A DNA stretch of 56,694 nt from an uncultured Lachnospiraceae bacterium (GCA_951802115.1 CATOPL010000021.1:1-56694), one strand, 5' to 3'. Numbered from the stretch's first letter, positions 29,420 through 39,417 are shown. Program-made: numbers and translations. The notes: generated from the sequence alone by a model not told the origin.

Positions 29420-30109
29420 ATGAAAAAATTAACAATGTTATTTTTATGCTTTGGTCTTCTGTCCGTAGCCGTCGCCGGCTGCGGTTCAAAGGAAGACAAT
29501 ACGCAGACAGCCGGGCAGGAGACCGAGGTTCCGGCCGCCGGCGCAGACACCGGAGATGCCCCGGATACTGATACCGCTGCCGGAGATTCCGAGAGTGAGA
29601 GTGCTCTTATGTCGGGTCTGCACCATGTGGAAATCGAAATTGAAGATTACGGAACGATCGCTCTGGAACTGGATGCAGACACGGCTCCCATTTCTGTCAC
29701 TAATTTTATAAATCTGGCCGACAAAGGCTTCTATGATGGGCTGACCTTCCACCGCATCATCAGCGGTTTCATGATTCAGGGCGGCGATCCGCTGGGAAAC
29801 GGAACCGGTGGTTCCGATGACACAATCAAAGGAGAATTTTCCAATAACGGTGTGGAAAACGATATTTCGCATGTCCGCGGCGTAATCTCGATGGCAAGAT
29901 CCATGGATCCTGACAGCGCTTCCTCTCAGTTTTTCATTGTACATGAAGACAGCACCTTCCTTGACGGAGAATATGCCGCTTTCGGGCATGTAACAGAAGG
30001 AATCGAGATCGTGGACCAGATCTGCGAGGATACTTCTGTACAGGATGACAACGGAACTGTAGCTGCCGATGATCAGCCTATCATTACGGCCGTCCGGGTA
30101 ATCGACTGA
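29420..30109 (+). CDS. Cyclophilin-type peptidyl-prolyl isomerase lipoprotein
   Basis: The 229-residue protein has a lipoprotein signal ([21 protein letters not shown]; cysteine at residue 21), a low-complexity acidic/alanine linker to about 70, then a cyclophilin domain. The catalytic [22 protein letters not shown] and SSQFFIV segments are present. It should be membrane-anchored outside the cell and assist folding of secreted proteins. The start is ATG 29420, 7 bases after GGAGG, not the ATG two codons earlier. A bidirectional terminator follows. Confidence 0.93.
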   Translation: MKKLTMLFLCFGLLSVAVAGCGSKEDNTQTAGQETEVPAAGADTGDAPDTDTAAGDSESESALMSGLHHVEIEIEDYGTIALELDADTAPISVTNFINLADKGFYDGLTFHRIISGFMIQGGDPLGNGTGGSDDTIKGEFSNNGVENDISHVRGVISMARSMDPDSASSQFFIVHEDSTFLDGEYAAFGHVTEGIEIVDQICEDTSVQDDNGTVAADDQPIITAVRVID

Positions 30110-30132
30110 TCTGTCAAAAGCCGAAGTGATCA

Positions 30133-30197
30133 GCAAAAACCGGGAAAGCTTCCAACGCAATATCGCCTCTGCGTCGGAAGCATTCCCGGTTTATTTT
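30133..30197. terminator. Bidirectional terminator
   Basis: A long hairpin with arms AAACCGGGAA-GCTTCC-ACGCA (from 30137) and TGCGT-GGAAGC-TTCCCGGTTT (to 30192) has T runs on both sides. It lies between the convergent cyclophilin and symporter genes and overlaps the symporter stop codon. Confidence 0.88.
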
Positions 30198-31387
30198 TAT
30201 TCCTGTTCTCCTACATGATGCTTTCTTGCATATCCGGTCAGTATCAGCGTCAGCGCACCGTCGCCAGTCACATTACACGCAGTCCCGAAACTGTCCTGAA
30301 GAGCAAAAATCGTCAGCATCAGAGCAGTCCCCGTATCGTTAAATAAAAGGATACCCGTAATCAGCCCCAGCGACGCCATAACCGTTCCGCCCGGCACGCC
30401 GGGAGCTCCGATCGCAAAAACGCCGAGCAACAGGCAGAACAGAACCATGGTTCCTACGGATGGTATCGAACCGTACAGAATCTGAGATACCGTCATGACA
30501 AAAAACACTTCTGTCAGCACTGAACCGCACAGGTGGATGTTCGCAAAAAGCGGAATCCCAAAGCTCACCATATCCTCCCGAAGCACGGTGGATTTCCGTG
30601 CGCAGCGCAGAGCAACTGCAAGCGTTGCGGCGGATGACATGGTACCGACTGCCGTAATGTACGCCGGGCCGTAATGTTTTACAACTTCGACAGGATTTTT
30701 ACCGGAATAGATTCCCGCCAGAACATACAGAAGCGTCATCCAGATATAATGGCCGGCCATAACAATAAGAATAACTTTTAAAAAGACCGGCAACTGACGG
30801 GTAATCGTACCTTCATACGCCAGTCCGCAGAACGTGCAGGCAATAAACAGCGGCAGAATCGGAATGATGACTCTGCTCACGATCTGCAGCACAATCTGCT
30901 GAAATTCTTCCAGTATCCTGGCTGTATGTTCCGATTTCGTCCAGGTCACTCCAAGCCCAAGCAGGATCGAAAATACCAGCGCACTCATTACACTCATAAT
31001 CTGCGGGATCTCAAGCTGAAAAATAACCTCCGGAAGCTTTTTCAGGCCTTCTACGGAAGATACAATCGACAGATGAGGAATCAGTCCATATCCTGCGAAC
31101 ATGGCAAAAAATGCGGCGCCGACAGACGACACGTAAGCAATCAGCAGCGCCACCCCCAGCATCCTGGAAGCACTTTCCCCCAGACGGGTAATCGAAGGCG
31201 CTATGAAGCCAATCACAATCAGCGGAACACAGAAGGTAATGACCTGCCCGATGATCTGTTTTAACGTTACGACAACGTTCATAAAAGGTTCAAATACACC
31301 TGTTTCACCTGCTGCCAGACCTGCCAGTATGCCGACAATTACCCCGGCCAGCAGACGAAACGGAAGACTCTGTAAAATTTTCTTCAT
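30197..31387 (-). CDS. DAACS-family dicarboxylate/amino acid:cation symporter
   Basis: The 396-residue protein has 8-9 hydrophobic segments plus hairpin loops. The family signatures are the serine-rich hairpin GTMSSAATLAVALRCA near residue 247, the NIHLCGSVLTE stretch near 279 in place of NMDGT, and GVPGGTVMASLG near 327. The family takes up glutamate, aspartate, serine/threonine or C4 dicarboxylates with sodium or protons; the altered NMDGT-equivalent makes the substrate uncertain. No substrate-linked gene neighbours it. A terminator is shared with the convergent cyclophilin gene. Confidence 0.85.
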   Translation of the reverse strand: MKKILQSLPFRLLAGVIVGILAGLAAGETGVFEPFMNVVVTLKQIIGQVITFCVPLIVIGFIAPSITRLGESASRMLGVALLIAYVSSVGAAFFAMFAGYGLIPHLSIVSSVEGLKKLPEVIFQLEIPQIMSVMSALVFSILLGLGVTWTKSEHTARILEEFQQIVLQIVSRVIIPILPLFIACTFCGLAYEGTITRQLPVFLKVILIVMAGHYIWMTLLYVLAGIYSGKNPVEVVKHYGPAYITAVGTMSSAATLAVALRCARKSTVLREDMVSFGIPLFANIHLCGSVLTEVFFVMTVSQILYGSIPSVGTMVLFCLLLGVFAIGAPGVPGGTVMASLGLITGILLFNDTGTALMLTIFALQDSFGTACNVTGDGALTLILTGYARKHHVGEQE

Positions 31388-31550
31388 CCTGTTTTCTCCC
31401 TCTTTTCATGAAAATGCCGCAGAAATTTTCCTTTGCGGCAGTCCCATATCCTGTGATCTTCAAAACCGACACTTATTATAGTATAGTCCATTTTGTCAAA
31501 TCTGACACTGAAATGTGTCTGAAAATTAATAGCCAAAAGTCAAAAATGTC

Positions 31551-31578
31551 GGACCAAAGGCGCTTTTCCCCTGGTCCA
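31551..31578 (-). terminator. Possible terminator of metK
   Basis: A GGACCA/TTGGTCC dyad (about 31551-31557 with 31571-31577) follows metK by about 45 bases; the T tract is weak. Confidence 0.5.
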
Positions 31579-31622
31579 ACATTTTGATCAAACTGCATTA
31601 TCATCATTACATCATCTGCGGT

Positions 31623-32810
31623 TTACAAATATGCTTTCAAATCATCTGCTTTATCTGTCTTTTCCCAAGGCAGATCCAGATCCGTACGTCCAAAATGACC
31701 ATATGCGGCAGTCTGCTTATAAATCGGGCGGCGCAGATCAAGCATTTTGATGATTCCTGCCGGACGAAGATCAAAATTCTCACGGATGATCTCCACCAGC
31801 TTCTGATCGGAAATTTTCCCGGTGCCAAATGTATCTACCATGACAGACGTTGGCCGCGCGACACCGATCGCATAAGACAGCTGAATCTCGCATTTGTCTG
31901 CCAGACCTGCCGCTACAATATTTTTGGCCACATAGCGGGCCGCATAAGCTGCAGAGCGATCGACTTTTGTACAATCCTTTCCGGAAAATGCGCCGCCGCC
32001 GTGACGTGCATATCCGCCGTATGTATCCACAATGATCTTACGTCCGGTCAGACCGCTGTCGCCATGAGGACCGCCAATGACAAAACGTCCGGTCGGATTA
32101 ATGAAAAATTTTGTCTCTGCGTCCACCATATCTGCCGGAAGCACCTCATCAAAGACATATTTTTTGATATCGGTATGAATCTGCTCCTGCGTCACCTCTG
32201 CCCCGTGCTGTGTAGACAGAACCACTGCGTCCAGCCGGACCGGCTTTCCCGTCTTATCATATTCCACCGTCACCTGGGTTTTCCCATCCGGCCTCAGATA
32301 CGGAAGCGTTCCGTCTTTGCGGACTTTTGTAAGCTGCAGAGCCAGCTTGTGCGCCAATGCAATCGGATACGGCATCAGCTCCGGCGTCTCATTGCTGGCA
32401 TAGCCAAACATCATCCCCTGATCACCGGCTCCGATCGCTTCAATCTCACTGTCGTCCATCTGATTTTCTTTCGCTTCCAGAGCCTTGTTTACACCCATGG
32501 CTATATCAGTAGACTGCTCGTCAATAGCAGTAATGACCGCACAGGTATTGGCATCAAACCCGAACTTTCCTCTCGTATAGCCAATCTCCCGAATCGTATC
32601 CCGCACAATCTTCTGAATATCCACATAGGCATTCGTTGTGATCTCTCCCATAACAAGTACCAGACCGGTCGTCGTACTGGTCTCGCATGCCACGCGACTC
32701 ATGGGATCCTGTGCTACCAGCGCATCCAAAATCGCATCTGATATTTGATCGCACATTTTATCCGGATGTCCTTCGGTTACAGACTCTGAAGTAAACAATA
32801 ATTTTTCCAT
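31623..32810 (-). CDS. metK: S-adenosylmethionine synthetase
   Basis: MetK makes S-adenosylmethionine from ATP and methionine. The protein is 395 residues from the ATG at 32810, which is placed by AAAGGAG; a 13-residue extension is rejected. It begins [22 protein letters not shown] over residues 1-22, has [12 protein letters not shown] near 118 and GGAFSGKD near 266. The gene is preceded by a complete SAM-I riboswitch, so its product represses its own synthesis. Confidence 0.97.
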   Translation of the reverse strand: MEKLLFTSESVTEGHPDKMCDQISDAILDALVAQDPMSRVACETSTTTGLVLVMGEITTNAYVDIQKIVRDTIREIGYTRGKFGFDANTCAVITAIDEQSTDIAMGVNKALEAKENQMDDSEIEAIGAGDQGMMFGYASNETPELMPYPIALAHKLALQLTKVRKDGTLPYLRPDGKTQVTVEYDKTGKPVRLDAVVLSTQHGAEVTQEQIHTDIKKYVFDEVLPADMVDAETKFFINPTGRFVIGGPHGDSGLTGRKIIVDTYGGYARHGGGAFSGKDCTKVDRSAAYAARYVAKNIVAAGLADKCEIQLSYAIGVARPTSVMVDTFGTGKISDQKLVEIIRENFDLRPAGIIKMLDLRRPIYKQTAAYGHFGRTDLDLPWEKTDKADDLKAYL

Positions 32811-32890
32811 AGGTACTCCTTTCAATCCGAACGCTGTTGCTCCTGACAACCACGTTCATTTCCGTAATATTTAGTCAACGCCCCGCAGGG

Positions 32891-33047
32891 AAAAAAGAAA
32901 GGCCCGCATAAGCGGACCTGACATACATGCTCATCAAATCCTCTTATTGTTCGATTACTCGCTCAGGGGTAGCACCTTCCTGCACACTGCAGGGGTTGCC
33001 GGGCTTCACAGATCCTATGTATCTCCACCACTCTGAATAAGAGAAAA
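32891..33047 (-). promoter_or_regulatory. SAM-I riboswitch with terminator
   Basis: The minus strand carries the S-box aptamer between 33043 and 32941: closing helix CTCTTAT/ATAAGAG, AGAGTGGTGGAG, GATCTGTGAAGCCCGGCAACC and GGTGCTA. It is followed by a terminator with GGTCCGC/GCGGGCC arms (32901-32918) and a T-rich run. With SAM bound the terminator forms and metK is off. Confidence 0.96.
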
Positions 33048-33075
33048 CTTCGATATGGGCTTTTCTTCTTACTCT

Positions 33076-33104
33076 AAAATACTACTGTTATTTTAAAAAG
33101 TCAA
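33076..33104 (-). promoter_or_regulatory. Promoter of metK
   Basis: TTGACT (33099-33104) and TATTTT (33076-33081) on the minus strand, 17-base spacer, about 35 bases before the riboswitch aptamer. Confidence 0.65.
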
Positions 33105-33163
33105 GGATTTCTGATGTTTTTATAGTCTTTTACAAAAAGTTTATAAATATCTTCTCTTCGTTG

Positions 33164-33172
33164 TGGTATAAT
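33164..33172 (+). promoter_or_regulatory. Extended -10 promoter of the two-component operon
   Basis: TGGTATAAT is an extended -10 element without a clear -35, about 120 bases ahead of the histidine kinase gene. Confidence 0.55.
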
Positions 33173-33291
33173 TCTTAAAGAAATGTAAGCCTGAATCCTT
33201 TCGGTTCTCAGATTATATTATTCCAAACCGGATACATCCGGACGGGAATCCGAAAAGCTTCAGGAATACATGAAAAGCAAAGGAGAAGACA

Positions 33292-34398
33292 TTGAATCTA
33301 AAGACAAAACTCATCATTACCTTTGTTGTCGTGATCGCCGTTCCGTTATTTTTGATCACGATCGTATTTACCGGATTTATCAGTCTTCAGCCTGTTGAAG
33401 TAGCAACACCGCAGACCCGGGAGTTTCTGGGAGAGATGCTCATATCCGTGATTCTGATCATGGCTATGACAAGCAGTTTTCTGATCGTATGGATCTACCG
33501 GAGCATCTTAAACCCCATCGAAACGCTGAAAAAAGCCACCCGCAATATCCGGGACGGAAATCTGGATTTTGAAGTGGATATCGAAGATAATGATGAGATC
33601 GGAGAACTGTGCGCAGATTTTGAAGAAATGCGTCTCCGCCTGAAAGAAACCACAGAAGAGAAAATTGTCTTTGACAGTCAGAACAAAGAACTGATCAGCA
33701 ATATTTCCCATGACCTCAAGACTCCCATTACCGCGATCAAAGGATATGTGGAAGGACTGCTGGACGGCGTAGCCGACACGCCGGAAAAACAGGCCAAATA
33801 TCTCCGGACCATCTACAACAAAGCCAATGACATGGACCGGCTGATCAATGAGCTGACTTTTTATTCCAAGATTGACACCAACCGCATCCCGTATACCTTC
33901 AGCAAAATCAATGTACGTGAATATTTTGACGACTGTATTGAGGATATCGGGCTGGAGCTGAGTCAGCAGCAGATCAGACTCACTTACGAAAATCAGGTGA
34001 CTGGCGATATCATGGTCATCGCCGACGCCGAACAGATGAAGCGGGTCATCAACAACATCGTCGGTAACTCCATCAAATACATGGATAAACCGGAGCGTTT
34101 TATCAACATCCAGGTACTCGACGTAGGTGATTTCATTCAGATCGAGATTGAAGATAACGGCCGGGGCATTGCTACCAAGGACCTCCCCTATATCTTTGAC
34201 CGTTTCTTCCGGACTGACACTTCCAGAAATTCCTCCAAAGGCGGAAGCGGTATCGGGCTCTCAATCGTACAGAAAATCATGGAAGACCACGGCGGAAAAG
34301 TCTGGGTAACAAGCAAAGAAGAACTCGGAACAACAATGTATTTTGTTCTCAGAAAATATCAGGAGGTACCGGTAAATGAGCAGGATATTGATTATTGA
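33292..34398 (+). CDS. Sensor histidine kinase
   Basis: The 368-residue kinase has two membrane helices (about residues 7-30 and 47-70) with only a very short extracytoplasmic loop. A HAMP domain follows (to about 120), then HisKA with NISHDLKTPITA (H near 142) and the HATPase domain with N box NNIVGNSIKY, DNGRGI and GGSGIGLSIVQK. The loop is too small for a separate ligand domain, so it probably senses the membrane. TTG at 33292 is the start, with AGGAG at proper distance. It overlaps the response regulator gene by 23 bases. Confidence 0.9.
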   Translation: MNLKTKLIITFVVVIAVPLFLITIVFTGFISLQPVEVATPQTREFLGEMLISVILIMAMTSSFLIVWIYRSILNPIETLKKATRNIRDGNLDFEVDIEDNDEIGELCADFEEMRLRLKETTEEKIVFDSQNKELISNISHDLKTPITAIKGYVEGLLDGVADTPEKQAKYLRTIYNKANDMDRLINELTFYSKIDTNRIPYTFSKINVREYFDDCIEDIGLELSQQQIRLTYENQVTGDIMVIADAEQMKRVINNIVGNSIKYMDKPERFINIQVLDVGDFIQIEIEDNGRGIATKDLPYIFDRFFRTDTSRNSSKGGSGIGLSIVQKIMEDHGGKVWVTSKEELGTTMYFVLRKYQEVPVNEQDIDY

Positions 34399-35065
34399 AG
34401 ATGAAGAGGCAATCGCCGACCTGGAAAAAGACTATCTCGAACTGAGCGGTTTCGAGGTGGAAATCGAAGACCGGGGCGACACCGGCCTTGCAAGAGCTTT
34501 AAAAGAAGAATTTGATCTGATCATTCTCGACCTGATGCTTCCCGGCGTAGATGGTTTTGAGATCTGCAAACAGATTCGTGAAGAGAAAAATATTCCGGTC
34601 ATCATGGTTTCCGCCAAAAAAGATGACATTGATAAAATCCGCGGACTGGGGCTCGGCGCCGACGATTACATGACCAAGCCTTTCAGTCCCAGCGAGCTGG
34701 TTGCCCGGGTAAAAGCGCATATGGCACGGTATGAACGGCTGATCGGAAGCGGTATTCAGGAAAATGAAATCGTGGAGATCCGCGGTATCAAGATCGATAA
34801 AACCGCGCGCCGTGTCTGGATCAACGGAGAGGAGAAAGCGTTCACTTCCAAAGAATTTGATCTGCTTACTTTCCTGGCGCAGAACCCCAACCATGTATAT
34901 ACCAAAGAAGAACTGTTCAGCAAAATCTGGGATATGGAATCCATAGGCGATATTGCAACAGTTACCGTCCATATCAAAAAAATCCGGGAGAAAATAGAAT
35001 TCAATACCGCCAAACCTCAGTATATTGAAACTATCTGGGGAGTCGGATACCGCTTCAAAGTATAA
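34376..35065 (+). CDS. OmpR/PhoB-family response regulator
   Basis: The 229-residue protein has a receiver domain with acidic pocket IIEDEE (residues 6-11), phospho-acceptor aspartate in LIILDLMLPG near residue 52, and lysine in MTKPF near 101. A winged-helix domain follows, ending WGVGYRFKV. It is co-translated with the kinase gene. The kinase-first order is less common than regulator-first. Targets cannot be told from this window. Confidence 0.94.
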   Translation: MSRILIIEDEEAIADLEKDYLELSGFEVEIEDRGDTGLARALKEEFDLIILDLMLPGVDGFEICKQIREEKNIPVIMVSAKKDDIDKIRGLGLGADDYMTKPFSPSELVARVKAHMARYERLIGSGIQENEIVEIRGIKIDKTARRVWINGEEKAFTSKEFDLLTFLAQNPNHVYTKEELFSKIWDMESIGDIATVTVHIKKIREKIEFNTAKPQYIETIWGVGYRFKV

Positions 35066-35084
35066 AACCGATAAATTGAAAAAA

Positions 35085-35223
35085 GGAGTACCGCAAAATA
35101 TGCTCCTGTCTGTTCCCTCAGCAAACGCTGTATGGACGTTAGCGGACGAAGAACCATTTCTTGTCCAAAGCATTCCATAACAAATGCCGAGCAAACAGGC
35201 AGGAGCGCATTTTGCCGCACTCC
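35085..35223. repeat. Imperfect palindromic element C (about 140 bp)
   Basis: Arms of about 30 bp (left GGAGTACCGCAAAATATGCT from 35085; right ending GCGCATTTTGCCGCACTCC at 35223) form an imperfect inverted repeat. The interior matches element B at 17802-17941 in ordered blocks. It fills the gap between the convergent response regulator and murA genes. Confidence 0.68.
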
Positions 35224-35243
35224 AACCCGTTTCACTTTTAATA

Positions 35244-36536
35244 TCAGCCCACTTTCAGGCGGAATTTCTGAATCTCTTTTTCACTTGCCACTTTCTCAAT
35301 CCTGGCGCCAAGCTGGCGAAATTTCAGATCAAGATTTTCATACCCGCGCTCAATATAATAAATATCGTCCACAATCGTGATTCCTTCTGCTGCCAGCCCT
35401 GCAATCACAAGAGCCGCGCCTGCCCGCAGATCCGGAGCACTTACTCTTGCACCGGTAAAGCGATCCACACCGCTGATCACCGCCACATTCCCTTCCACTT
35501 TTACAGAAGCGCCCATGCGTGCCAGCTCATCCACATAACGAAAACGATTCTCAAAAATACTTTCTGTGACGATACTGGTTCCATCCGCGATCGCAAGCGA
35601 CACGGCAATCTGCGGCTGCATATCCGTTGGAAAGCCCGGGTAAGGCATCGTTTTCACATGCGTTCCCTGAAGCTTCTGCGGTGCGATTACCCGAATCACA
35701 TCGTCATATTCATGTACCTGACAGCCCAGCTCCATAATCTTGGAACTCGTGGCCTCTAAGTGTTTGGGGATCACATTGCGCAGAACGATATCTCCGCCTG
35801 TGACCGCTGCAGCAAACATAAACGTTCCTGCTTCAATCTGATCCGGGATAATAGAATACTCCGTCTTATGAAGCGACTTTACTCCTTTAATACGAATTAC
35901 ATCCGTACCTGCTCCTTTGATCCGTGCTCCCATACTGTTCAGAAAGTTCGCCACGTCCACCACATGCGGTTCTTTTGCTGCATTTTCGATCGTGGTGCTC
36001 CCATCTGCCATAGCAGCAGCCATCATGATATTGATGGTAGCGCCCACGCTGACCATATCCAAAAAGATATGAGCACCATGAAGCTGCTCCGCTTCCGCAA
36101 TGATAAATCCATGCTCAATTCTGGTCGACGCACCCATGGCTTTAAAACCTTTTAAATGCTGATCAATCGGTCGGCTGCCGATATTGCATCCTCCCGGCAG
36201 CGGCACCTGCGCTCTTTTATATTTTCCCAGCAGAGCCCCCAAAAGATAATAAGATGCCCGGATTTTCTTCATGCTTTCATTTTCTACGATAAAGTTCTCC
36301 ACACTGGAACCGTTAACCGTGACCGCATGACGGTCCACACGGTCAATCCTCGTGCCGATTCCTTCCATCGCATCCAACAGCGCGTTGATATCCCGAACAT
36401 CTGGAAGATTATCTATATATACTGTTTCATTGGTCATATTTGCAGCGGCAAGAATAGCAAGTGCCGCATTTTTTGCTCCGCCGATCTCCACTTCGCCAGT
36501 CAGTGGAATTCCGCCCTTGATAATATACTGTTCCAC
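35244..36536 (-). CDS. murA: UDP-N-acetylglucosamine 1-carboxyvinyltransferase
   Basis: MurA transfers enolpyruvate to UDP-GlcNAc, the first committed step of peptidoglycan synthesis. It is 430 residues with GGAKNAALAIL near 20 and the active-site cysteine in LPGGCNIGSRPID near 115. Because the cysteine is present, the enzyme should be of the fosfomycin-sensitive type. The start is GTG at 36536, 7 bases after GAGG; a GTG two codons upstream is too close to that site. It is a single gene here, far from murC. Confidence 0.95.
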   Translation of the reverse strand: MEQYIIKGGIPLTGEVEIGGAKNAALAILAAANMTNETVYIDNLPDVRDINALLDAMEGIGTRIDRVDRHAVTVNGSSVENFIVENESMKKIRASYYLLGALLGKYKRAQVPLPGGCNIGSRPIDQHLKGFKAMGASTRIEHGFIIAEAEQLHGAHIFLDMVSVGATINIMMAAAMADGSTTIENAAKEPHVVDVANFLNSMGARIKGAGTDVIRIKGVKSLHKTEYSIIPDQIEAGTFMFAAAVTGGDIVLRNVIPKHLEATSSKIMELGCQVHEYDDVIRVIAPQKLQGTHVKTMPYPGFPTDMQPQIAVSLAIADGTSIVTESIFENRFRYVDELARMGASVKVEGNVAVISGVDRFTGARVSAPDLRAGAALVIAGLAAEGITIVDDIYYIERGYENLDLKFRQLGARIEKVASEKEIQKFRLKVG

Positions 36537-36835
36537 GATCACACCTCATCGTTATTCATCCGATTTATTTTCTATCGTAAAGGTTGCGCCAAAAAGACGC
36601 TTCTTATTCGCAATTTCCGCAGCAGATTACTGTATAAATCTGCCAGAATTATTTTTCACAGTATGCACATATTTATCCGCATATCTTTGTTATTATATAC
36701 GAATACTATCGAAAAATCAATGAACACAATGTCAAAAAACAAATTATTTTCATATAAAACCAATACAGATTTTCTAATTGTTTAACCTTTGCAACTCGTA
36801 CCAGAGAGCATATGTTCCAGAACCCTATATATTGT

Positions 36836-37516
36836 CTACATACTGTCAATCGACAAAATTCCAATAATTTCCATCAAACTATCTATATATTCTTCTTTGT
36901 TCCACCCGGCGGGTATACGGATCGTCGTCGAGATCGTCAGAGAACGCATTTCGGTTCCCGATCTGTCCACTTCAAACACGTCCACTTTGCACCCGTCTAC
37001 TCTGAACCGCCGCAGAAGTTCTGTTGTTACTCCCCCTTCCACCGCTTCAATACACAGAATCACGTACCGTGAATGCTGATAAACCTTTTCTTCTATCCAG
37101 GGCAGCATATGAAGCCCGGCCAGCAGAATCCCTGTTACCAAAACCGCTCCATCCAGAAATCCGATTCCAACGGCCAGTCCGACGCACGCGCAAATCCAGA
37201 TGCTTGCCGCTGAAGTCAGTCCTTTTACCTGATGCCCGGTCACAAGAATGGAACCTGCACCCAGAAAGCCTACGCCGCTTACGACCTGGGATGCCATCCG
37301 CGCCATATCAGAAGCCCCCGGATAACGGACTTCCATGTATTGTCCTGTCATCATAACGATCGCTGCGCCAACACATACGGCTGCGTCTGTCCGGGCTCCG
37401 CCCCCTCTTCTTTTCGCCCCTCTGTCGATACCGATCAATGCGCCGAGAACAAAAGAGGCAATAATCCGGATAACCACATTTTTCATTGTCCAGGCCGTCA
37501 CATCTAAAAAGAACAT
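36836..37516 (-). CDS. MgtC/SapB-family membrane protein
   Basis: The 226-residue protein has four to five membrane helices in the first 140 residues with the family signatures GALIGIDRGAKRRGGGARTD (25-44) and GVGFLGAGSILVTG near 85. The soluble C-terminal domain (about 150-226) looks like the ACT-like domain of longer MgtC proteins. MgtC affects survival in low magnesium and inside macrophages in pathogens by acting on ATP synthase; the role in gut Firmicutes is unclear. A strong AGGAGAAGGGG precedes the start. Confidence 0.9.
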   Translation of the reverse strand: MFFLDVTAWTMKNVVIRIIASFVLGALIGIDRGAKRRGGGARTDAAVCVGAAIVMMTGQYMEVRYPGASDMARMASQVVSGVGFLGAGSILVTGHQVKGLTSAASIWICACVGLAVGIGFLDGAVLVTGILLAGLHMLPWIEEKVYQHSRYVILCIEAVEGGVTTELLRRFRVDGCKVDVFEVDRSGTEMRSLTISTTIRIPAGWNKEEYIDSLMEIIGILSIDSM

Positions 37517-37567
37517 CCCCTTCTCCTCCTTCTGTCAGTATAACAGATATTCCGACAAAAAAGAAGC

Positions 37568-38095
37568 TTATTCTTCCTCCGGTTCCGCTGGTTTCCATGC
37601 CTGTCCAAAATTTACATCCCGAAAAAGCTCGGCAAGACCTGTAATCTGCTTCAGGCGGAGGATTTCATCCCGATCCATCCCCAGATGTCTGGAAATCCAC
37701 GCATCAGAACGGCCCATATCATGAAGCTCTCTTACAATATTGCTCATCAAATCCACACTGTGGCTGCCTCTTGCACGATTGTGACGAATGGTACTTGCCA
37801 TTCTTTCATCGATCGGTTTATTGATAATCGAGACCGGCAGGAATCCTTTTTCCCGTTCATAAATATCCGGATGATCCAGCATGACACGGTAACGGTGGAA
37901 CCCGTCCACAATAATATATTCATCCTTTTCCTCATTGTGATAGCAGACAACCGGCATTGTATATCCGTCTGCTTTGATGCTCTCATAAAGAAGTTTCATC
38001 TCAGGCGGCGCCACCGCATTCGGATTATAGGTATTGGGCTTGATCTTTTCCAAAGGAACCGGTATGACCTGATAGGCCGGGCTTTTAAACATCAT
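37568..38095 (-). CDS. ParB-fold protein, IbrB-like
   Basis: The 175-residue protein has a ParB/Srx-type N-terminal domain: PLEKIKPNTYNPN near residue 14, YIIVDGFHRYRV near 60 and RHNRARG near 105. A short helix-turn-helix-like region follows (SDAWISRHLGMDRDEILRLKQ near 128). With the upstream PAPS-reductase-like gene it matches the ibrA/ibrB pair, known in E. coli as regulators of immunoglobulin-binding protein genes. The start codon overlaps the ibrA-like stop codon (ATGA), so they are translated together. Confidence 0.82.
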   Translation of the reverse strand: MMFKSPAYQVIPVPLEKIKPNTYNPNAVAPPEMKLLYESIKADGYTMPVVCYHNEEKDEYIIVDGFHRYRVMLDHPDIYEREKGFLPVSIINKPIDERMASTIRHNRARGSHSVDLMSNIVRELHDMGRSDAWISRHLGMDRDEILRLKQITGLAELFRDVNFGQAWKPAEPEEE

Positions 38096-39417
38096 AAATT
38101 TACGTCCTCTATACTTTTGTACTTTTTTCGGATTTCATCAATGCGTCTCTGCTGTTGCCTGGTCATCCCAAATCCCATAAACCGACAGGTATGATCATTT
38201 TTCAGGATGCAGTAACACATCCGTTTCCAGCTCGGTATATCTTTGGACGACTTGATGTCATCCGTATGATCCGGTATTTTTCCCAGAAAAATAATGCGTG
38301 ATTTTTTATTCAGAGTATAATTGGAAACCCCGTTTCTTTGAATTGGATAACCGTGTTCTTCCAGTTCACGTATCGTCTCTTCACCCAGGCCCCCTCCGGT
38401 CTTGTGCCAGAACTCTATAGAAGTATTGAATTTTTTAACATAATTGTTGCGAAGTCTGACTGGAAGTGTATCCAGAAGAAACATGGTGTAAGATTTCCAG
38501 GTATGCCCCTCCGGAAGAGTTACATTCCGGTAACCCATAGCTCTTGTCTTGCCGTAAATGCTGGCAAAATTTGCACCTTTGACTCTTCCCACCAGTTTTA
38601 CCCATATTTCCGGATCCAGCACCCGATACAGATTTAGAGAATCTTTAGAATAATCATTAAACGGCGACGCCACCCTCATCTGGGAAATTTTCAGCCCTGC
38701 CATATAATACAGGTCATACAAACGATTATAATCATAGCGGAACAATGAGTTTGCATGCCACACATCTTCTGTTGACCAGTCATATAACGGAGAGGCGCAC
38801 CAGACATCCTTAAACTGTCTGCTGATCCAGCATCTCTCTTTATAGCCATACTTCTTATTGAGAAAACCGCTGTATCTTTGCAAAGATTCATCTGCCCGCA
38901 TTCCCAGGAGACATATGGTCTTTTTTTTGCCGTGCGCAACACGGTACCATCGTCCAAACTGTTTCGCGAGATCCTCCTGGGGCATCCGGTACCGATAAGT
39001 GGTGATCGGATTTTTGTCCATATGAATCACATAATCTTTATCAGGCATCTTCCTGACCCACAAATCTTTTTTGGTATCATCCCATGGATACCAGTACATC
39101 TCATAACTGCTCAGAGCCGTCCTGGTTGCCATTGGCAGGCAGACCCAGTAGAGCTCCGCTTCGTTTTTATATCGTTCAAAGGTTCGCTCTACATATTCAG
39201 TTGTCACGGAATACTGTGCCTCAAAATCCTGATGAAAAATACCAAGAGTCTTCCAGGGAAAATGTTTTCTTCGGTAATCCATCACCATATTCAGGAGCAG
39301 GCCGCTGTCTTTTCCTCCCGAAAAAGAGACATAGACATTATCAAACTCTTCAAAAACAAACTGGAGCCGCGCCTGAAATGCTTCATACACATTCTTCTGT
39401 ATATATTCTCGTATCAT
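38092..39417 (-). CDS. PAPS-reductase-fold protein with DUF3440, IbrA-like
   Basis: The 441-residue protein has the PP-loop VSFSGGKDSGLLLNMV near residue 29 and CLLGMRADESLQR near 170, as in PAPS reductases and the DndC-type sulfur enzymes. Its C-terminal region, with MCYCILKNDHTCRFMGFGM near 400, is of the DUF3440 type. The IbrA family lacks proven chemistry. Its obligate partner here is the ParB-fold gene downstream. AAGGA precedes the ATG and a plausible promoter lies at 39460-39488. Confidence 0.83.
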   Translation of the reverse strand: MIREYIQKNVYEAFQARLQFVFEEFDNVYVSFSGGKDSGLLLNMVMDYRRKHFPWKTLGIFHQDFEAQYSVTTEYVERTFERYKNEAELYWVCLPMATRTALSSYEMYWYPWDDTKKDLWVRKMPDKDYVIHMDKNPITTYRYRMPQEDLAKQFGRWYRVAHGKKKTICLLGMRADESLQRYSGFLNKKYGYKERCWISRQFKDVWCASPLYDWSTEDVWHANSLFRYDYNRLYDLYYMAGLKISQMRVASPFNDYSKDSLNLYRVLDPEIWVKLVGRVKGANFASIYGKTRAMGYRNVTLPEGHTWKSYTMFLLDTLPVRLRNNYVKKFNTSIEFWHKTGGGLGEETIRELEEHGYPIQRNGVSNYTLNKKSRIIFLGKIPDHTDDIKSSKDIPSWKRMCYCILKNDHTCRFMGFGMTRQQQRRIDEIRKKYKSIEDVNL

